Below, piece by piece: positions 10,278-21,587 of a stretch of 64,000 nucleotides of DNA. The notes beneath the pieces are model-generated. The model did not search any database and was not told the origin of the DNA. It was given only the letters and a program-made list of their open reading frames with translations. The position numbers and the translations under genes are program-made. How positions within the stretch are numbered: position 1 is the stretch's first letter; each line of letters opens with the position of its first letter. The DNA is from Cryptomeria japonica (Eukaryota > Streptophyta > Pinopsida > Cupressales > Cupressaceae), in NCBI RefSeq assembly GCF_030272615.1, contig NC_081412.1, positions 691,740,083 through 691,804,082 on the forward strand, given 5' to 3'.

Positions 10278-13066
10278 CATAGATAGAAAAGAAAAGAACT
10301 AAAATTTGTAACTGAAAGTTAAAAATTAGACTTGTGGAAGTCCACCAAATCATCTAACATTTTTTCTCTAGTTTTCTTGCAGGATTTTAACAAATTTGTT
10401 GCAGAAAGGAGCTTAATCTTAGAATATTTAGATAGTTAGGATTTTCACTAACTTAGTTAAGTTAGTTTAAATTTTTGAACGTCTTTTATTCTTAAAATTG
10501 AACTCACTTATTTCTTTTGGGCTATAAAAAGAACCACTATCAGAAATTTTCTTGCTTTTATAGGAGAAAAACTTTATTTGGGCTCTAAAAAGAACAACAC
10601 AAAATTTTGTTTTTCGCAAAAATAGAGCTTAAAAAGAACCTCACCATCCCTTGGTGCATAAAAGGATCCACTTTCATTTTTGCAAAGGAAAGAATCACAC
10701 CGCAAAAGTTTTGTTACAATTAAAGAGGGAAGTGATTCCCCTTTTTGTTTACGATTTTTATTTGTTGACCAAATCGAACCTTTTGCTTTGTTGACGCGGT
10801 TATTTCCTTAGATTAAAAAATCATTGCTTTGAGGAAGTAAAATTAACACCATTCTTTTTCTTGGAGCAACATCTCTTAGTAGAGGTTAGAAAATCACTGA
10901 ATTGAAGGTTTAAAAAGAATTTGTGATTGCCTTGAATCGAAAGAGGAAGGTATATGCTCTCCCCTTAACTGGGTGATCCAAAAAAGCAGACCTCTCTTAA
11001 AAAGTTTTCTTTCCTTCAAAGCATTTTACATCCTTTAGCAGGCCTGCCTTCCCAAGGAGTTGGAATCAACTCTTAAAGCTGTTTATGGCCGGTGTGAAGG
11101 GAACGACCTAAGTGGGGAATGACTTTGATGCCAAGAATTCCAACCCACTATAATCAAATGTGGAAAGTGATGAAAGTCCTTTTCAACGGTTGTGTGCGGC
11201 GATTAGCCTTCCCCTAGTATCCTCGAGATACGTAAAGCCTTTGTTCTAAAGGTTGGGAAGCCTCCTGAGGGAGTTTATCACTGACGGTCGAATAGGAAGC
11301 CTGATTACGAACCATAGAAATAGAAGCTTTGAACCGAGCTAGTAACCAGACATTTATAACATCATAGTGCAAGGGTGGGGAAGAATCCACCCCCAAGATT
11401 ACTCACCATATATCTCCCAAGATAACTACTCAACTGTGAAGCGATTCACTTTGAGTTATTTTCTGGCAAAAAGCAAAAAAATGGGCGCCCTCTAGGGGGT
11501 GACACGGCTGTTTGAGCTGACGGAGTATTGAGACTAGTGGGCTATGATGTTATTTATGACCTTTGAATAAAGAGTCTTTCTGAAGTGTATTATTCGTATC
11601 CAAACCTATTAAAACATTGGGGATTTGAACACATCCTCGCAGAACATACACTTTTTGTTAGATTAGGCAAAATGGTTGTATTTTTTGTGCCGTGCTTGCA
11701 TTTACTACTTCAGAAAATCATCCATGAAACTTGAAAAATTCACAACAAAAAAACAAAATTTACAAAAAAAAAAACCAACCAAAGGAAAAATCAGGGCAGT
11801 TTACCGCATAAGAGCAACTTCTTAGTGCGTGAGGTACTTTTGTTAGCGCATCCAACCATCAAGTTAGCATGTCGGTTCCAAACAGTAGCATTTTATCCCA
11901 AAATCAAAACAGTGTGAAAATATTTAGCGCATCAGAAAAATAATCTAGCGCGTGGAAGCTAAACATTAGCGCATCAGGTTCACAAGTTAGCACGTTATAG
12001 GCCCAGGCTAGCGCATGACTTTTTAAATAGATAGAAAACAATTGTTGAATAGTCAAAACTTTAGCACGTGTCTAGGGGTAGCCTAGCACATGTAGTCCTT
12101 ATTTTAGCGCGTGAAGTAAATTGGGTAGCGCATCTTGTCTCTGTTTTAGCATATGACCAAAATCAAAAAGGCAGGGGGCAAAACAGTGAGGAATTTTAAA
12201 ATTTTTGAAAACATTTTCAGAAGCCTTTTTCCATCAACATCATTTTTCATCAAAGCAGAGTGGCAAAAACAAACCATTAAAAACTATTTCTTGAGCTAAA
12301 TATGTGTCAAAACAAACGTTGTAAAAATCCTAAACTGATCGCACGATAAAACATATCTATCTTATCATAATCCGGAAACCTCATCATCAGTATCAAAAAA
12401 ATCCTTTACCATCTTACAGATTTCATCTCAAAAACACTTGTTTAAAAATTTCAAGTTGTCAAATCAAGTCTCCATATCGAGAGGCTTTTATCCATATCAT
12501 TTGACACGCTTTGTCATGAAGCGGCATCTAAACCTTCACTTTGATAGAGTAAGATTTGAAATTTTCCAAACAAGATCAACCGAATCCAAACAAATCAAAG
12601 GAAACCATTGATCACTCATGCATGACTAATCCCCATATTCTGAGAAGAAAGAACCTTTATTGTAACATCACGTTGAAGAAACAACAACCTATTTTTTCCA
12701 AGTTCATCAAGAGAAATAAGTTTTTATACATCAATCGTCAACTCTTCAAATCTCATCGGGTATTCCTTCATCACATCAAACATTATATCCAAAACAAAAC
12801 CAACGAATTTGACAAAGAGCCCTTAAAAACAAGAGCCTACTGTCAAAAGTCTTCTTTTAATCAAATCATAAACCGCGGAGGAAAAATCAATCCGGCATTC
12901 TTGCCCGACGAGTGTATCACTTATAACACATCTCGACCAGAACCACCCACCCCCGAGCAACATATCAACAAGGATTTTGTCCCCTTCATCACTGAATGTT
13001 TTTACTAAAATTCTTATTACTCGCTCTCAAAGAAACCAACAAAGTGAGACACACGCAGTGTCTAGT
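10278..13066 (+). other. T2 leader
   Basis: Long untranslated leader. At 10520-10690 short blocks with TAAAAAGAAC recur three times. At about 10960-11540 lies a GC-balanced block without an open frame but with several local inverted repeats, such as GGGCGCCCTCTAGGGGGTG near 11484. It could fold as an RNA element. Array B (11802-12154) follows. An open frame at 12556-13008 has basic residues but no domain and is out of frame with gag; I treat it as leader. Confidence 0.5.
11802..12154 (+). repeat. TAGCGCAT array B, 21-bp period
   Basis: Motif starts at 11802 (degenerate), 11823, 11844, 11865, 11886, 11925, 11946, 11967, 11988 and 12009, then 12062, 12084, 12105, 12126 and 12147. Steps are 21 bp except 39 (21+18), 53 and 22. 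The same motif and orientation as in array A, 1.5 kb upstream. Confidence 0.85.
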
Positions 13067-14860
13067 ATGAATCGAAGGTTGTCAAATCCTTTTGAAGTTC
13101 CACACTTGGAAGAGACTAAAATTTCTGAAGCGCTTCTTCAGGAATGTCAAGAAAACCCTTCATTCCAAAAGCTTGTAGAAAGGCTTATGGAAAATGACAA
13201 AGAAAAATATCTGCTCATGCTCACAAGTAAAGGCGTTAAACTTCCTGAAAATTTAGACACAAACATCTTTCGAAACGGATCTTGACAATATGCATATCAA
13301 GAACATCAAAGAGAAGAAGAAACTTGTAACTTTGAACAACACATACCTGAGCAACACATTCCAAAACAACGCATACCAGAAATGCGTATACTCGAGCTAG
13401 AAACTCCAGAGCAAAATATACCATTTAACACACCTTTTTAGCTGAGAACCAATACAAGGGAAGAACTCTTCCCTCGACAAGACAATATACCTTTGGCTGC
13501 TCTTACTCAACAAATGCAAATGTTACAACGACAAATACATGACATGCAACAAGGGACAATAGTGCGGTACTCTTTAAATGAAATCTGTCCTTATCCATTT
13601 GACAGAAGATTGAACATGGTTCCTTTTCCTCCAAACTCAGACATTCCCAAATTTGATAAATATGATGGGAAAAGTGATCCCCGAGATCACGTTCGAGAAT
13701 TTTGCACAATGAGTCTTGAATTTGCTCATGATGACACCTATCTAATGAGGTTATTCCCAAGAAGCTTGGGAGGGCAAACAATGGAATGGTTATTCAAAAT
13801 TACACCACCTATCAGATCATTTGATGAATTGGTTAACAAATTCATAACCCAATATTCCTATAACATTCAACATGCCATAACCATGCTAGATGTTTGCAAC
13901 ACCAAACAAAAGAACAACGAAACATTCATGATGTTCCTTCAACACTGGCGATGTATAGTATCCAGATATCCTCGAGATATTCTTGAAAAGGAAAAAATGG
14001 AAATCTTCATTGACAATTTGAATGGTGAAATGAGTTACAGGCTAAAACTTCAATGCATACCATCTTTCGCTAAATTAATTGAAAACGGCATTCAAGTAGA
14101 GGAAGCGTGTGTCAAAAAGGGAACACTCAAATTCTACAAGGAAGGAACAAACTCATCAAACTACAATAACCAGAACAACAACAACTTAGACAAATCTTGA
14201 TTTTGGATTCAAAACAAAAATGAAGGCAGCAATGAAACACATGATCCGAAATCTAAGCAACCAGTGCTCGCACTATCCGAAAATCCTCAAAATACGACAA
14301 ATCCTATAAATGCTAATCAAAATGCTAACACATATGCACCAAACACTGATCAAGGGCAACTCAACACAAACAACACCAATGATACTCAAAGCAAAAACAT
14401 GAATCTAGGACCTAACAACAATTCGCACAAAAACATGAACAATTTCCAAAAACGTATCTTCACACCACTGGGTCAATCACTAGAATCAGCATTCAAAGAA
14501 CTTTTGGCACACAAGATTCTTTCTTTGCCTCCAATCAACAACTATGAACCCCAAATCAAACCACCTTGGTGGAATTATTCACACTATTGTGATTACCATT
14601 GTGACAAAGGTCATCAGACGAATGATTGCATGAGATTGAAACACGTGGCGCAAGATATGATTGATCGAGGTGACTTAATAGTAGATGGTCTCAAAACAAA
14701 TGGTGATCATGGAGCCTTTAAAAATCCTCTTCCAAATTATAACAAAGATGGAGCTTCAACCTCGAACAATACACGCGGAGCTCGTATCAACCATATCTAC
14801 AACAACACCATAAATCACATATCAACTGAAGATCATCAAGTAAATGTCATCACCATCTGA
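13067..14860 (+). pseudogene. T2 gag region with zinc knuckle
   Basis: Codes for the capsid/nucleocapsid part that binds and packages element RNA in cytoplasmic particles. The retrotransposon gag domain is clear at 13590-14120 (PKFDKYDGKSDPRDHVREF, later ETFMMFLQHWR). An Asn/Gln-rich stretch follows (14150-14450), then a knuckle-like YCDYHCDKGHQTNDC at about 14584-14628. Stops interrupt near 13283, 13439 and 14198. N-terminal residues from 13067 are less certain. Confidence 0.85.
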
Positions 14861-15189
14861 GATCAATGTGATCATGAATCTATCAATGTAACAACTCGAA
14901 CTCAGAAATATGTCCTAAAAGGACATACATCACCTACAACTACCACACCACAAATCCAATATGACTTGGTTAGCCAACTACGCAAAACTCCAGCTCATAT
15001 ATCTATACTAGAATTGCTGAAACTATCACCAAAGCACAAAGACATCTTGGAACAAGCACTATTGGAAACCAATGTACCTCAAAATCTGGATACAGATAGA
15101 TTTCAAGTCATGGTCGCCCATATGACTGAACCTCATAACCTCACCTTCTTAGAGCATGACAATACTTCCTTGAGCCATCCGCATAACAC

Positions 15190-15560
15190 TCCTCTCCATA
15201 TCGAACTCATTGTTTGCAAACACTGAGTAAAATGAGTCTTAATAGATGGAGGAGCCGAACTTAATATATGTACTTTAAAGCTTATCCATGCATTAGGCTT
15301 TTCAGAAGAGTCTATTGATCCTTGTAAGAAGATTACCATAAAGGCATATGATGATGAGGAAAGGTCCTCTAAAGGAACTATGATGTTACCCATTCAAGTA
15401 GGACCAGTGCAAAAGGATACTGTGTCAGGCCTTAGACATAGATCTTACCTACAATATTTTGTTAGGGCAACCTTGGATACATGAAATGCAAGCAGTGCCT
15501 TCTACGTATCACCAGTGTGTCAAATTTCCTTATGACGGACAAGAAATCTCCATATCTGCT
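15190..15560 (+). pseudogene. T2 aspartic protease
   Basis: Processes the polyprotein. The active-site motif is VLIDGGAELNIC with the catalytic Asp codon at 15245-15247; the family usually has DSG or DGG here. A downstream LGQPWI motif (from about 15459) is the second conserved element. A stop at 15224-15226 and a frameshift near 15430 break it. Confidence 0.8.
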
Positions 15561-15949
15561 GATCACAATCCATTTCAACATTGCAATGCAATGGGGGCAG
15601 CCCAAGACAGTTTGGTTCCTCATAATATAGAGAAACAACGATCTTTAACACCAGATGTACAAACAACAAAGTCCAACTCCTTATTTGGAGACTTCAAATA
15701 GAAAATGCAAATCAAAGACCAAGGCATAGGAGAATACTCTTTGGAGCCCTTATGTTTGGCCGAATTGCCAACATCACCTAGATCTCATGGATTGCCTACT
15801 ACATCAACACATCTAGTCACTCAGCCCATCACCAAATTTGATGGTACCTTCATCCAATTGGGCACTCTAGCACATGAATCAGAAGACAAGGATATTGTTA
15901 GCTGGTTATACAAAGATGAGGAAGAAGATAACAGAGCAGCTGCTCTGGA

Positions 15950-16075
15950 CATTTTTCTACCAACATACCTATATGGAAAAGGATACTTAATCATGCAGCA
16001 AATGGGATATGATGGTAAAGGACCTATTGGGAAATGGAAAGAAGGAGTCACTGAACCCATTGATCTTCCTTCATG
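15950..16075 (+). pseudogene. G-patch-like segment after protease
   Basis: The residues read KGYLIMQQMGYDGKGPIGKW and then EGVTEPI, fitting the glycine pattern of G-patch domains (h-h-x3-G-aromatic-x2-G-x-G-x2-G-x4-G). G-patch domains bind RNA or RNA helicases and also occur after the protease in some betaretroviral polyproteins. Role here is inferred; it ends at a stop (16074-16076). Confidence 0.6.
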
Positions 16076-16076
16076 A

Positions 16077-17303
16077 CCCAATAGAGATAAGACAGGATTG
16101 GGTTGTGAGCTCATTTTCCTATTAAAAAGACCACCCCGCCTAACTACAAAACCTCAATGGAAAGTAAAGAAGTACAAAGAAGAATCCTGGTAGGAAGCAC
16201 TCTTTGAATCAGCAGAAACAATCCGCAAGGCACAGGAACGTCAAGATTAGAAGTTATATCAGGAAAAGCTTCTAAACCACAAAAGGGCCATATCTGTAGC
16301 AGTAGCTCATATTCAAACACCAATATCTCAAGAACCAATAAAATCATCTCCGGATACCTTTATTTCTCCCCGAGGAAGCACAGTCTATGAACAAATACAG
16401 AAAGTAGAAGTCGGATCTGACACAGAATCAACAAAAACTATTAAAATGGTATCCATCATCAAAGATTTGTTTTCACCATACAACATACCAGTTTACAACA
16501 CTAATAAAATTTGGGATGAGGCCTCTAAGATTGATTCCAATGAATATGAATGGGGTACCTACTCCAATGCTACTACAGATATCCCTAATGATACTGATTC
16601 CATATTCCTTTCTCAAGAAGAACATAACGCAAAAGATAGACCTCTTGAATTTGGACCACAAAATATCTATGACGCCAAGGAAAGCGAACAGAAACATTAT
16701 GAACAAGTCTATATGGAAGATAATACCATCAAAGACCTCAACGAAATCCTAGACTTCTTTAAAACCAAGAACAATCATGATGAAAACTCTGTCCTAACAC
16801 TCACAGTAGCAGAACTTGATCCACCTAATGATTCCTTACCGCTTGTCTTTCCTGACCTCATCGACTGGGATGAACCTGAAATCCATGATATACCAATTTT
16901 TCCAGATGATGAATCTATTATCCATTACCTATGTACCATAAATCTGGAAACAGGCTCTACCAGTGAACAAAGTAACGATGTCTACAAACTAGGGAGTGCC
17001 AAGTCTCTCAGTCACAAAAATGAACCAAGTAAAAGATCTGATGCTGAAAACCAGTCAATGGCAGCTCTAGATCACAAAAAAGTAAAAATAAAGGACGCAT
17101 CTAAGTGTGAAAACCTTTTTAAGGCACCTAACGATGGGAGACTTGACACTCTTCCTGAGCACTTTCATGAGCGATCACCCATATTGATTGAGCCCACTCA
17201 ATCAATCAACATTGGTACCACAGGAGCAGTCAAAATCATACACCTTGCAAAATCTCTGACAGAGGAAGAAAGATCAGCATTCATCATTTTCTTTAGAGAA
17301 TAG
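16077..17303 (+). pseudogene. T2 polyprotein linker between G-patch and RT
   Basis: Same frame as the G-patch segment, open from 16446 to 17303 (about 285 residues). It is acidic, rich in Asp, Glu, Asn and Ser, and has no catalytic motif. The last 20 residues (LAKSLTEEERSAFIIFFRE) resemble the lead-in to RT in this element class. Function unknown. Confidence 0.6.
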
Positions 17304-17309
17304 CAAATT

Positions 17310-18112
17310 AACTTTTCTTGGTCATATGCTGATATGCCCAGAATGGATACACACTTGATCATGCATCACTTGTCCATCTCTTCAGGAGTTAAACTAGTCA
17401 AGCAAAAGCTATGAAAGATGAATCCACAAGTGACACTCATGGTCAAAACTGAACTAAAGAAATTATTAGATGTCGGATTCATCTGACCCATTGACTATGC
17501 AGAATGGATTTCTAACATCATTCTAGTATCAAAACTAGATGGTAGTATCAGAATATGCACTGACTTCAGAGACATCAACAAAGCTTGTCCAAAAGATGAC
17601 TTTCCTCTACCCAGTATCGACATAATTGTAGATCTCACAATCGGCCATGCAATGCTCTCACTAATGGATGGTTTCTCAGGCTATAATCAAATCAAAATAG
17701 CCCTAGAGGATCAAGATAAAACCGCGTTCACCTATCCTTAGGGAACGTACTGTTGGAATGTTATGCCTTTTGGCTTAAAGAATGCAGGGGCCACTTATCA
17801 AAGAGCAATGACAACAATATTCCATGACATGATGCATACCTTCATGGAAGACTATGTGGATGATTTACTAGCTAAATCTTTACCCAAGCAGAACATCTCA
17901 GCATCCTAAAAAAGATCTTTGATTGATTGGAGAAATTCCAAGTCAGGCTCAACCCTAAGAAGTGTGTCTTCGGGGTTACATCAGGCAAGTTACTAGGTTA
18001 CATAGTCTCAGCAAAAGGTATTGAAGTAGATCCAACAAAGGTACAAGCCATTATGGAAATGCCACCACCAAAGAATATCAGTCAACTCAGGTCTCTACAA
18101 AGACGACTTTAA
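17310..18112 (+). pseudogene. T2 reverse transcriptase
   Basis: Copies element RNA to DNA. Recognised by ISNIILVSKLDGSIRICTDF and by DINKACPKDDFPLP. The catalytic box YVDD is intact at 17853-17864. Motifs after it include LNPKKCVFG and GYIVSAKGIEVDP. Stops lie at 17412, 17484, 17739, 17924 and 18110. A one-base frameshift near 17880 falls just after YVDD. Confidence 0.9.
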
Positions 18113-18179
18113 TCAATCAGGCAGTTCATAGCTTAGCTAGCAGATAAAAGTCTACCATTTAACCATTTACTACACAAAA

Positions 18180-18600
18180 ATGTACCATTCAGATGGGAGA
18201 CCAAGTGCGCAGAATCTTTTTGCCAAATCAAACAGTACCTGATGAATCCACCAGTTCTAGTACCACCAATCACAGGAAAGCCTCTTATCCTATATATCTC
18301 AACAACAGATATATCGTTGGGGGCACTATTGGCACAAGAAGATCAACAAGGAAAGGAATGAGCCATATATTATATCAGTAGGACATTGAATGGCTATGAA
18401 ATCAACTATACATTCATTGAGAAGGCTTGCCTAACAGTGGTCTTTGCATCTCAGAAGTTCTGACATTATATGCTAGCACACACCATTAAGCTAGTCACCA
18501 AAATTGATCCTCTCAAATATCTACTCAGTAAGGTAGCTCTTACAGGTCGATTGGCTAAATGGGTCATGATTCTCAGTGAATTTGACATCCAATACATAGA
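18180..18600 (+). pseudogene. T2 first RNase H (RT-linked)
   Basis: The RT-linked RNase H follows RT in the same frame: LILYISTTDISLGALLAQED, AIYYISRTLNGYE, and a degenerate HYML...KIDPLKYLL. Three stops interrupt it. This copy of the domain is usually weakly conserved in Tat elements because a second RNase H is present. Confidence 0.75.
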
Positions 18601-18699
18601 AAGATGAGCCATCAAAGGACAAGCAATTATAGATCAGTTGGCTGAAGCACCGCTACTAGGAAAACAAACCATGGAGATTGAATTTCGAGATAGGGATGT

Positions 18700-19090
18700 T
18701 CTTGCTCTTTCTACCAAACAATGGACCCTATACTTTGACGGATCCTATACACAACATGGTTCAGGTGCTGGTATTCTATTCATCACTCTTGAAGGACACA
18801 CTATACCAAGATCATATAGGCTTATGTCTCCATGCACAAATAATGTCGCTGAATATGAGGCATTGGTTATAGGTATCAAAATGGCCGTAGAATAGAAAAT
18901 CACAGAGTTAAAGGTCTATGGAGACTCACAACTAGTTGTCCATCAAATCAATAATGACTATAAGACAAAAGATGACAAACTACTACCCTACAAGCGAATG
19001 GTGGATGATTTCAAACAGTATTTTGTACACATCACCTACGAGAAAATACCAAGGTTGAACAATAAAGCAGCCGATGCAATGGCTACTATC
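18700..19090 (+). pseudogene. T2 second RNase H (archaeal-like, Tat hallmark)
   Basis: Starts WTLYFDGSYTQHGSGAGI with the first catalytic Asp. It continues with NNVAEYEALVIGIKMAVE, VYGDSQLVV (catalytic Asp) and NNKAADAMA (final catalytic Asp). A TAG at 18893-18895 lies where T1 has TGA (2096-2098), so both probably derive from TGG. A separate second RNase H between RT/RNase H and integrase is typical of the Tat lineage. Confidence 0.85.
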
Positions 19091-19329
19091 GCCTCATTAC
19101 TACAAATTCCAGAGCAACAGAGTCATTACGAGTTCCTGGTAGAGCAACTATTCTCCCCCGCCTATGACCACTCTGAATCCCATGTTATCTATACCTTGAC
19201 TAGTTCAGATTCTCCGTTATATGGACCAATATACGACTACCTCAAGCACAATATCTTACCAATTGACCAATCCCGTAACCAAAAACATAACTTTATCTGA
19301 CAAGCTGCCCGTTATACCCTTACTGCTGA

Positions 19330-20464
19330 TACTTTGTATCGTCGAGGTCTAGATGGTACTCTTCTTCATTGCCTTGATCGTAATGATTCTGATTCTGCTT
19401 TACATGAGATTCATGAAGGTATTTATGGCACACATTCAAGTGGTACTACTCTTGCTAAAAAACTTCTAAGAATCGAATACTATTGGCCTACAATGGAGAA
19501 AGACTCATATCACTTCGCCAAGAAATGTCCTAAATGCTAGATCCATGGTAATCTGATACATGCACCAGCATAGGAACTGCAACCATCTACAACATCCTGG
19601 CCCTTTTGTCAGTGGGGACTAGACTTAGTTGGCAAAATTCATCCTTCATCTTCAAATGGACACAAGTTTATTATAACAGCAAGAAAATACTTTACCAAAT
19701 GAATCGAAGCAGTTCCCATGACCACAGTGACTAGGAAACAAATTGCCTCTTTTATCCTTAATTATCTGATCTGTAGATATGGTATTCCAAGTTCAATCAT
19801 CACAAATAATGGACGGCCTTTCAAAAACCAAGATGTACAAGAACTATGTGAAAAATTCAAAATCCAACATCGATTCTCTACACCATACTACCCACAGGGA
19901 AATGGTCAAGCAGAAGCATCTAACAAGACAATACTGAAAATCCTAAAGAAAACAGTGAATGATGCCGGCAAAGATTGGCACGTCCAACTCAATCCAGCAC
20001 TTTGGGCATACAGAACCAGCATTCGCACACCTACAGGAGCAACACCAAACTCATTGGTATATGGATCAGAGGCCATTTTACCACTGGAAGTAGAAATCTC
20101 ATCTCTCTGAGTCTCTTTGAAAGGTTTAATCCTAGATGAAGAGTATCGAGTTAACCAACTGCAAGAACTTGAACTATTAGATGAAAGACATCAGCATGCT
20201 TACACTCATCTCAAAGCATATCAACAACGCATGTGCAGGAGCTACAATCACAAGGTCATCCCTCGCAACTTCAAAGTTGGTGACCTAGTCCTCAAAGAAA
20301 ATCCAAGAAATCAGCAAGATCGAGAAAAGAAAGGGAAGTTTGAACCTAACTGGTTGGGTCCCTATGTCATCATATCAATCTATGGATCAGGTGCCTATCA
20401 ACTCACAACTTCAGAAGGAGATGTGCTCAACGAACCAACTAACAACATCCATCTGAAAAAGTAA
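19330..20464 (+). pseudogene. T2 integrase, catalytic Asp changed to Asn
   Basis: The zinc site (H, H, C, C) lies at about 19400-19538. The catalytic core has the first Asp at 19622-19624 and Glu at 19913-19915. The second Asp codon (19805-19807) is AAT, giving TNNG; T1 has TDNG here. GAT to AAT is a G-to-A transition and should abolish strand transfer. A C-terminal GDLVLKENPRNQQD segment and GPYVI module ends in NNIHLKK. Stops occur at about 19538, 19572, 19700 and 20108. Confidence 0.88.
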
Positions 20465-21587
20465 TACACTTAAGTACCCTAGTGCACGAAAAAAGCCAAA
20501 ACAAAAAAAAAAATCCAGAAAAAGAAAAAACACAAAGTACAATAAAAACAAATGGTGAAAGCCTGGTAAACAGGTGCTCTTGTGAAAGAATGGCTCCTCT
20601 ATCTATCTCCATACCATTTTATCCATACAAACACTATCGGCCATCGCTCGACACTTAGCACATATCCATTCAAGACATACTTAGCATAGTCACTATCCTG
20701 GTTTATCCATATATATCCTCTTAACATATTCCACCATGGCTTGGAAATCACTATACATATTCACATCAAGAGGCACACTCTGCTAGGGGCATTAAAATCG
20801 TCAAAATTTGCGAACATTCAAGATGTCAAAACTAGAAGCAACACTCAGAAGCATGACATCCAACAACCAAAACTACACTTCATCGCAAAGCAAAACAAAG
20901 AAACACAAATATACCCAGGATGGATGATTTTCTGAAGTACTGAATGTTGCATTATCGCATACAAATCTTGACTATTTTTGCATTTTGAATTTTTTAAATT
21001 ATTGGATTCTCTTCCTTTTCTCACTAAATGCTTCAAAGCTAGAGATCATGGGGAACTTCCAATATTTTCTTAGTCTTCTGTCTGGGAGGCGATCACTTGT
21101 ACTGTGTGAATACTTGCCTTGAGACATGGTACATCGAATATCACTGAAGGCATGATTCCACTTCACACATACAAATGATTTAATCTTGTCTGTTTATGCA
21201 ATACGCACTCAGGTCATCCTGGTTCAATTATACTTTGACGCTTGTGCTATCTTGCAAAATCAAAACATCATGTAAATTTTTCTCAGGTCATCATGGTTTA
21301 ATTATACCATTATGCTTGTATAAATTTTCAACATATCCTCAACAAATCAATTCTCAATGATGATACCTACAAAGAAAGCAAAACAACATATGGTTGTATC
21401 AGGATGCCAAATGCAGAATGAGGATGCTCCAAAAATATAGTTACATATCATTTTAAAATAGTTGCATATCATTTTCCAATTAGTTGCATATCATTTAAAA
21501 AAAAAGATAGTTGCATCTCATTTTCCAAGATACATCCACCATACTAACAAACTCCTCCACCGCCACCGCGCTATCAATGGTCAGGCC

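Larger units (their letters stand above)
13067..20464 (+). pseudogene. T2 gag-pol polyprotein, decayed
   Basis: One long reading frame of about 2466 codons runs from ATG 13067 to TAA 20462-20464, with about two dozen internal stops and only two frameshifts (near 15430 and near 17880). Domain order: gag, zinc knuckle, aspartic protease, G-patch-like segment, acidic linker, RT, RNase H, second RNase H, integrase. Together these would package element RNA, copy it to DNA and insert it. The start is the first ATG in the gag frame; an upstream extension would need TTG. Most stops are TGA, TAG or TAA where CGA, TGG, CAG or CAA is expected. A functional product is impossible from this copy. Confidence 0.9.

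Noticed and set aside
12556-13008. 150-codon frame upstream of gag as a separate gene
   Set aside because: Basic and Asn-rich, no domain, out of frame with gag and inside the leader; it could be a decayed extra ORF but nothing supports that.
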